A stretch of DNA of 64,000 nt from assembly GCA_900491605.1 (NCBI GenBank), contig UESW01004355.1, positions 337,629-401,628 of the forward strand, read 5' to 3'. A program made the translations under genes and the position numbers. The notes beneath the pieces were generated by a model that ran no database searches, was not told where the DNA came from, and was given only the letters and a program-made list of their open reading frames with translations. Positions 56,954-64,000 of this stretch are shown here, in pieces. Each line of letters begins with the position of its first letter. Positions within the stretch are counted from its first letter, which is position 1. This stretch comes from Calamus simplicifolius. Lineage: Eukaryota > Streptophyta > Magnoliopsida > Arecales > Arecaceae.

Positions 56954-58991
56954 TGTTGGGAATTGTATCCTAAAGCCAATCATTTGATGATTGTGCTGAT
57001 GTAAATTATATATAAATTGATATATTAATAAAAGTTATTTGGCAGTTTATTCATTACAAGAACATTTTCTTAATACTCCTGAAAGTAATGAAGCCCTTAG
57101 GATCTTCCTCGCGATAAAGGAGGATTTATCTTAGAAGGTCCTTAAAAGAGTTCGCGACCAAATGATATACTATGACAGGGCCATAGTACTATCAATTATA
57201 GGACGTTGTATATCATATTGTTGGTTATCCTCTTAATCAAGGAGTGTAGAGACACTGGTATGACATACTGGTGAAAGTGCAGGAGTACATTTCACCGAAC
57301 GTGACTCATTTCTGGATACTCTGCTATCAAGAGTTAATCCGAGAAGATATAGGTATAAGTATCCTTCAGACCTGAAGATCACAATCAGTGGCTTACAAGC
57401 AACTCATTGTACTTAGGTGCCGGACCACCTGGATTTCTAATCCAGCTACGAAAGGTTACTGGGTGCAGTCAAGTACTTGTGGTAGTCAGTTGTGGATCAA
57501 GATGGAATTTGACTTATCCCATTAAAAGGAGAAATGCTTGTGTTTCAATTTAGCAAGACCTTGGCCAAGGCACTTCATGTGAAAGTCACATGATCACTAA
57601 AGTTGAAATCACTTTATGGATTTGCTATTTAGAGTTGATAGGCTCTTAAGCCATCCTTAGCATTTGTGGTCAAGAGGATGAATTATACGATAACTATTTC
57701 TTAGTGTTCTTGGAGTTTGCTCAGCAACTCTTCGACCTATCCGGACGTCGGGTTTCATTACTAGATGGGCACATTGATTAGTATAGAAAGTTGTTTCTAT
57801 GCTACCGGCTTAGGTTCAAACCTAGAGAGTCACACGCATAGAAGTTTCCTAGGATGATCTATTTGCTGATCAATGATTGAGAATTGTATATAATTTAATT
57901 AATCAATTTGATTAATTGAATTATCTCAATTGGGTTAAGTACAATTGAATAAGATTCAATTTGGTTTAAGTCTATTAGAAGGACAAGTCAATTTCAAATA
58001 TTGATTTAAAATTAGACTTGATTTGAATTTAAATAGATTCAGGACTAGCCAAATTTGATTTGGGCTTGGACCATGATCTATGTAGGTTAAGTCAAATAAA
58101 TTCAGATCAGAACCCAAATCTCTCGAATAGGGATCTCATATGATGAGATGGCTAAAATCTCATCTCATGAGATAGAATTTAATGCATGACATTTATTTAC
58201 CGAACATCGGATTTATCCCTTGTCTCTTTGATTTTCTTCGAACGACGGAACTAAACCAAACGCTTGCGACTCCTTGGTTTTTTCCGAACGTCGGAATTAA
58301 ACCAAACGCCGCGACTCCTTGGTTTTCTCTGAACGTCGGAATTAAACCAAACGCCTTCGGCGTCTCTTCGCTTTTGCCAAACGACAGATTCTTAAATGTC
58401 AGAATTAAATGTCAAGGCTAAATCTAGACTATAAATAGAGGGCATTCCCTCACCAGAGAACACAGAACAAAAAATAGAACAACAATACACGATTTATCGT
58501 GGATTATAATTCTAAATTATCATGGATTGTAATTCTAAAATGTTAGAATAGAAAATCCTGATGATTCTGGTGTTAGCGGAAGCCTGGTGGATCTTGGAGG
58601 AAGATTCAAGTGAGGGGATTCAAGATTAGCAAAGCTATTTTTCTGCGAGCTAGCACTCCCGGAAATCTGATCATTTGGGGCTTCGCGTGGACGATACTAG
58701 AGGTCGGACGATTGAATGGCTGCAGAGCAATAAGGATTTACCTACTGTTCTTAAGGTAAGTGATTTGATCCCTAGATCTTAAGGCAGGCTTCAAGATAAT
58801 AGTGTGACTAGTCATCTTGAAGATCAAGATATGATCTTGATGTTTTTATATGCATATTTTAGATCAAACGAGGCAAAGATATGATCTTGATGCATATTAG
58901 ATAGATTAATATGTAATATTTTAATTTTCGCAATGATAATAGTTATCAATTTTTAAAAATATGCATGCCTCAGAGACTATTTCTCCCTACA
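56954..58991 (+). repeat. 3' LTR of the copia element
   Basis: Starts TGTTGGGAATTG right after the purine stretch GTGGGAG and ends TTCTCCCTACA, giving TGTTGGG/CCCTACA ends with one mismatch; 2038 bp. It is homologous to the inverted LTR at 8773-10622 (shared CACCTGGATTTCTAATCCAG). 58215-58400 holds three units of about 50 bases with CGAACG(A/T)CGGAA(C/T)TAAACC. Confidence 0.85.
58215..58400 (+). repeat. Short tandem repeat within the copia LTR
   Basis: The block TCCGAACGTCGGAATTAAAC with ACTCCTTGGTTTT spacers is repeated three times with small changes, plus a partial fourth. It contains CGAACGTCG and lies upstream of the likely TATA (CTATAAATAG at 58429), so it may act in LTR transcription. 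Confidence 0.7.
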
Positions 58992-61900
58992 GTTATCTCC
59001 ACCAAAAGGCTAGCTCATGGTGAGGTTCCCAACCAGTGAGGGAGTCGGGGAAATGCAGGGGGAGCAGAACCCGTTGCCGCTTTGCTATTACATGGCCCCC
59101 AGCCCACAGGGGGCAGTACTTGCACCTGCACCAGAGGCGCTCTCGACCCCCGAGACTCAGAGAGGAGAGGGGAGCCGACTGAGCACCTGCTGACCTTCCC
59201 TATAGGGAAGGACCCGACGAGGATGGTCTAGGTCGGAGCCCTACTCCCGGAGGAGGCTCGCGACCAGCTCCTTGCCTTCCTACGAGCCAACGCTGATATC
59301 TTTGCATGATCGACGTCTGACATGCCAGGCATCCCAGAGGAAGTGATTACCTACCAGCTTAACATCAAGCCAGAGTGCCGACTCGTTCGACAAAAGAAAA
59401 GGAGCTTTGCCCCTGATAGACAGAAGGCCATAGATGAGGAAGTGCGTAAGTTGGTGGCTGCCGGCCACATTTGTGAGGTACACTACCCCGATTGGCTGGT
59501 GAATATCGTGATGGTCCGTAAGGCTAGTGGGAGTTGGAGGATGTGCATGGACTTCACCGACCTCAATAAGGTGTGCCCCAAGGACAGCTTCCCACTGCCT
59601 CGGATCGACCAGTTAGTAGATGCTACGTCCAGTCACGAGACCCTCAGCTTCATGGATGCCTTCTCGGGATATAACCAGATTAAGATGGACCCGGCTGATG
59701 AAGAGGCCACCTCATTTATAACCGTGAAGGGGATATATTGCTATAAGGTGATGATGTTTGGGTTGAAGAATGCATGGGCCACCTACCAGAGGTTAATGAA
59801 TAAGGTCTTTGAGGACCAGATCGGGTGAAACATGGAGGTGTACGTGGACAACATGCTGACCAAAAGTGTCCGTGCTGTCGACCATATTGCCGACCTCGCA
59901 AAGACCTTTGGCAATCTCCGTCGGTATCAGATGAGGCTAAACCCCCATAAGTGTGCCTTCGGGGTTACAGTAGGTAAGTTTCTGGGCTTCATGGTGATGC
60001 AGTGAGGGATCGAGGCCAACCCCGACAAGATCCGAGCCATTCTGGATATGAGGCCCCCGATCAACAAGAAGAAGGTGCAGCGCCTGACCGGGAGGGTGGT
60101 AACCTTGAGCCGCTTCCTGTCAAAGTTGGCAGAGAGGTGTCCGCCTTTCTTCAAGGCGTTGCGCAAGGTCAACGAATTCGAGTGGACAAAGGAGTGCCAG
60201 GATGCCTTCGAGGAGTTAAAGAAGTTTTTATCCACTTTGCCACTATTGTCCAAGCCGAGGGGCGGGGAGGAGCTCTTTCTGTATCTTGCAGCCTCCCCTG
60301 AGGCCATCAGCTCCGTGCTGGTTCGCATGGATGCCGACGGAGCGCAAAAGCCGGTCTACTACACCAGCAAAGTACTTCACGATGCTGAGACAAGATATTC
60401 CAAGATAGAGAAAATCATCTTCGCCCTGATCGTCTCCGCTCAGTGCTTTCGATCCAACTTCCAAGCCCATCCAATCGTGGTGCTCACGGACCAACACCTT
60501 CGGACTATCTTGTCCCATCCCGATACCTCCGGTTGACTAGCAAAGTGGGCCATCAAGCTGAGAGAGTTTGACCTATCCATCCACCCGAGGTCCGCAATGA
60601 AATCCCAGGTGTTAGCCAATTTTCTGATCGAGTGCACATGGGCCGAGGAGCATCCGAAGGAGTCGCACCCGGAGATGCGAGTGGAGCCCCCCATGGCTGA
60701 GGAGGCAGGAGAGGAAGGCTGGATCCTCCATGTTGACGGCGCATCAAATTCCTAGGGGAGCAGGGCTGGACTCATTCTTACGAGCCCTGAGGGGGAGGTG
60801 GTGGAGTATGCCTTCCGATTTCTCTTTCCAACCACCAACAATCAAGCAGAGTATGAAGCCTTGCTGGCAGGGATGAAGCTGGCCAGGGATCTCGGCGCGA
60901 AGCATCTGAGGGCCTTCATGAACTCTTAGCTCATCTCTGGGCAAGTCGCTGGGGCGTACGAGGCCAGAGACCCGACCATGTCCCGTTACCTAAGCAAGGT
61001 GCAATCCCAAGCCTCTTAGTTTCTCTACTTCCGCGTCAGCTACATTCCTCAGGGGGAGAATGCTAGGGCCGACGCATTGTCTCGCTTGGCCACCTTGGCC
61101 AACGGGACCTTGGGAAGGATGTACGTGGAGCATTTGTAAGCCCCGAGCATTGACCGATGGCACCCTCCCTGAAGACCTAGCCGAGGCAAGACTGCTTAGA
61201 TGATGGGCACCGAAGTTTTTGATGATGGACGAAAAACTCTGCCAAAGGTTGTTCTTGTACCCGGTCCTCAAGTGCGTCGGTCCCACGGAAGCTGATTACA
61301 TATTGCGAGAAATCCATGAGGGCATATGCGGAAGTCATCTGGGGGGCAAAGCCCTAGCATACAAGGCCCTGCGGTAAGGGTACTACTGGTTGACAACGAG
61401 GGAGGATGCGGCCGAGCTCATCAAGAGGTGCGATAGTTGCCAACTCCATGCTAACATCTAGCAATAGCCGACGTCTCAGTTGACCCCCCTGGCAGCGCCT
61501 TGGCCCTTCGCCCAGTGGGGTATGGACATCTTGGGACCATTTCCTTCGGCCTTCGAACAGCGCAAATTCCTGCTGGTGGCCATCGACCACTTCACCAAGT
61601 GGATCGAGGCCGAGGCACTCGCTAAGATCATCGAGGGCAACATGAGATCTTTTTTCTGGAAGTCCATAATATGTCGGTTCGGGCTACCGCATACCCTCGT
61701 CACCAACAATGGCCGGCAGTTTGACAACGCATCCTTCCGAGGATTCTGCACCGAGCTGGGTATTCACCAGCGGTTTACCTCTGTCGAGAACCCTCAGACC
61801 AACGGTGCAGCTAAGGTGACCAACCGCATCATTCTCCAAGGACTCATAGCCCGGCTAAATGACTACAAAGGATGGTGGGTGAAGGAGCTTCCCAATGTGC

Positions 61901-62341
61901 ACAACGCCGCGAGCCCCCCATCGAAGAGACTCCCTTCAGCCTAGTCTTCGGCTCTGAAGCTGTCATTCCCATGGAGATAGGCACCCAAGCCCTCGAGTGG
62001 AGTCATACAGCGAGGAGGACAATCCAAATTAGTTGTGCCAACCTTGACCTAGTGGAGGAGATACGGGGTCAAGCGCGACTACGGATGGCAGCCTACCGAC
62101 AGCGAACGGCCAGGTATTACAATGCCCGCATCCGCCCAAAGACATTCTTGCTGGGAGACTTGGTCCTCTGACAGGCCGAAGTTTCGAAACTGACGGAAGG
62201 AGGCAAGCTGTCACCAAATTGGGAAGAACCCTACCGAGTCACCGAGGCACTCCACCATGGAGCATATAGAATTGAAGGACTAGATGGGAAGCCGCTCCCA
62301 CGGACGTGGAACGCTGACAATCTTCGTCAGTATTATCAATA
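58992..62341 (+). pseudogene. pol: Second Tat gypsy pol (RT, two RNase H, integrase)
   Basis: Starts within the linker before RT, where the copia LTR ends. RT: MCMDFTDLNKVCPKDSFP, LSFMDAFSGYNQI, then an altered catalytic stretch (Y-V-D-N instead of Y-V-D-D at about 59839). RNase H: KPVYYTSKVLHDAETRYS. Second RNase H: ILHVDGASNS and NNQAEYEALLAGM. Integrase: MDILGPFP, the altered TNNGRQF (D to N), and a GTAK(V)T block where E is replaced by K in A-A-K-V-T. Nonsense codons at 59307, 59826, 60004, 60536 and further on, and changes at several catalytic residues, make it dead. It ends W-N-A-D-N-L-R-Q-Y-Y-Q at 62341. Confidence 0.9.
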
Positions 62342-62449
62342 GTGTACCCTTCTTTACAATGGGTTGCATACTTGCATTCCTTTAGGGCTCTCGCCCCACA
62401 CTCTATATTAATAAACACATGTTCAAGTAACCCAGCTTTTCAGCAAAAA

Positions 62450-63605
62450 GCTTGAGGCCAGCTCGGTACTGCAAGCCTGATGTACCATCAGCACCGAAGA
62501 CCAATGTACTATTAGCACTGAAGACCGGTGTACCATCGGCAAAAAGCCCGAGGCCAGCTCGGCACTGCAAGCCTGATATACCATCGGCACCGAAGACGAT
62601 GTACCATTGGCACTGAAGATCGGTGTACCATCGGTAAAAAGCCCGAGGCCAAGTCAGCACTACAAGCCCGATGTACCATCGGCACCGAAGACCAATGTAC
62701 CATTGGCACTGAAGATCGGTGTACCACCGGAAAAAAGCCCGAGGCCAGCTCGACACTGCAAGCCTGATGCACCATTGGCACCGAAGACCAATGTATCATT
62801 GGCACCGAAGACTGGTGTACCATTAGCAAAAAGCCCGAGGCCAGCTCGGCACTGCAAGCCCGATGTACCATCGGCACCGAAGACCAATATACCATTGGCA
62901 CTGAAGATAGCTCGGCACTGCAAGCCCGATGTACCATCGGCACCAAAGACCAATGTACCATTGGCATTGAAGACCGGTGTACCACGGCAAAAAGCCCGAG
63001 GCCAGCTCGGCACTGCAAGCCCGATGTACCATCAGCACCGAAGACCAATGTACCATTGGCACTGAAGACCGATGTACCATCGGCAAAAAGCCCAAGGCCA
63101 GTTCGGCACTGCAAGCCCGATGTACCATCGGCACCGAAGACCAATGTACCATTGGCACTAAAGACCGGTGTACCATCGGCACCGAAGACCAATGTACCAT
63201 TGGCACTGAAGACCGGTGTACCATTGGCAAAAAGCTCGAGGCCAACTCGACACTGCAAGCCCGATGTACCATCAGCACTGAAGACCAATGTACCATTGGC
63301 ACTGAAGACCGGTGTACCACCGGCAAAAAGCCCAAGGCCAGCTCGGCACTGCAAGCCCGATATACCATCGGCACCGAAGACCAATGTACCATTGGCACTG
63401 AAGACCGATGTACTATCGGCAAAAAGCCGGAGTCTATCTCGGCAGTCCAAGACCGATGCTCCATCGGTACTCAAAAGCCCGAGTCCACCTCGGCGTTCCA
63501 AGACCGATGTCCCATCGGTACTCAGAGGATCGAGTCCACCTCGGCGTTCCAAGGCCGATGCTCGATCGGCGCTCAAAAGCTTGAGTCCACCTCGGCATTT
63601 CGAAG
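62450..63605. repeat. Hairpin repeat array of the second gypsy element, 96-bp unit
   Basis: Unit starts (AGGCC) at about 62551, 62646, 62742, 62838, 62999, 63095. Each unit carries CCGATG-TAC-CATCGG, CCAATG-TAC-CATTGG, CCGGTG-TAC-CA(C/T)CGG and CCGAG-GCCAG-CTCGG inverted repeats. The last part (63424-63605) is a roughly 60-base variant with CCGATGTCCCATCGG and CCGAGTCCACCTCGG. The minus strand has no stops in the consensus in any frame, which yields a spurious 365-codon frame. Confidence 0.97.
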
Positions 63606-63888
63606 CCAAGGTCCATCAAAACTTTCCCGGGGCAGGTTCAACCCTGAGTTAGACTTTGGCTCTCCCGGGAGTCCGGCCCTAAGCGGCAACTAAGTCGAGA
63701 TCACATAAGGGGATGGACACTACCCCACTGCCGACGCGGCCCCTAGGGGTCCCACGTCAGCGAGCCGAGGCTTAAAATACGACACATTGTAGATTGCTAA
63801 AAATGATTTCATTGATGCTCCCAAGTGTTTACAAAATGCCAACCGAGTCGGACTTAGTACAAAAACAAAGGGAAAAAATAGTACAAAA

Positions 63889-64000
63889 TCAAGGGTCGGC
63901 CGCGGGCTCGTCATCAGAGGGGGCCCCCTCGGACCCTTGGTCCGGCTCTATGTCCAAGATGTGGGGGAGATCGAGGACCCAGAACACCTTCTCTCTGGCA
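63889..64000 (-). CDS. Antisense ORF of the second gypsy element, C-terminal end (partial)
   Basis: Entering from the right window edge, the minus strand is open for 36 codons and then stops at 63889. It reads REKVFWVLDLPHILD, then an acidic tail ending SDDEPAADP. An acidic tail after a coiled coil is common in antisense gypsy-type transposon proteins. It occupies the same place relative to pol and hairpin array as the antisense ORF at 36509 in the first gypsy element. 63606-63888 between array and stop codon is unique non-coding sequence. Confidence 0.4.
   Translation of the reverse strand, partial: AREKVFWVLDLPHILDIEPDQGSEGAPSDDEPAADP

Noticed and set aside
62512..63609. 365-codon minus frame and 238-codon plus frame
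   Set aside because: Products of the 96-bp repeat; both strands are open and the translations are pure repeat.

Overview
The window is nuclear DNA of a flowering plant. The only host gene I can defend is a six-exon proteinaceous RNase P gene (PRORP2/3 type, 19613-24265) with GT-AG introns. Its first exon is GC-rich and its later exons are AT-rich, as in commelinid monocot genes. With the mix of SIRE, Tork-like copia and Tat-lineage gypsy elements, a monocot, perhaps a palm, seems likely. That taxonomic guess is inference; no sequence here proves a species.

Nearly everything else is nested transposable-element DNA. 1-3582 is the 3' half of a SIRE/Maximus copia element (env-like pseudogene, several polypurine tracts, 1385-bp 3' LTR). 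It sits at the edge of an array of 85-bp CpG- and GATC-rich repeats (3583-4556). That array runs into the terminal part of a CACTA element built of GCGTCGC-type inverted motifs and ending at 7026. The CACTA end interrupts a minus-strand copia derivative (7027-10622, 5' LTR plus primer site, no coding capacity). 10623-18394 holds an old AT-rich repeat, largely duplicated head-to-tail as two 3.5-kb copies that each carry a long snap-back hairpin. A 5'-truncated LINE with an RNase H domain (18395-19432) ends 180 bp before the PRORP start codon.

Between PRORP and 28.8 kb lie a MITE inserted into another copy of its own family (25627-26252) and a Mutator-like element with internal mirror repeats (26867-27971). 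28843-41816 is a whole Tat-lineage gypsy element: LTRs, AGTAT target duplication, gag, protease, RT, RNase H, second RNase H and integrase, all broken by frameshifts. Its 3' third is unusual: two arrays of 64-bp repeats made of co-varying small hairpins, with antisense open reading frames between and after them, one of which has its own TATA box and poly(A) signal. 41953-42276 is a third MITE copy; it preserves the empty site of the nested MITE.

42302-52739 is a candidate large PIF/Harbinger element (Myb-like ORF1, DDE transposase). A hAT element (45199-46280) that captured part of a SagB/nitroreductase-like gene is inserted in its ORF1. 52812-54076 is a second truncated LINE with an 11-bp target duplication. 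The right end is a gypsy LTR fragment (54340-54976), the 3' half of a copia element with LTR (54977-58991), and a second Tat gypsy pol (58992-62341). This pol is followed by a different array of co-varying hairpins (96-bp unit) and then by the tail of an antisense ORF cut by the window edge. The repeated order pol, hairpin array, antisense ORF in two gypsy elements with unrelated repeat sequences is the most interesting structure seen.
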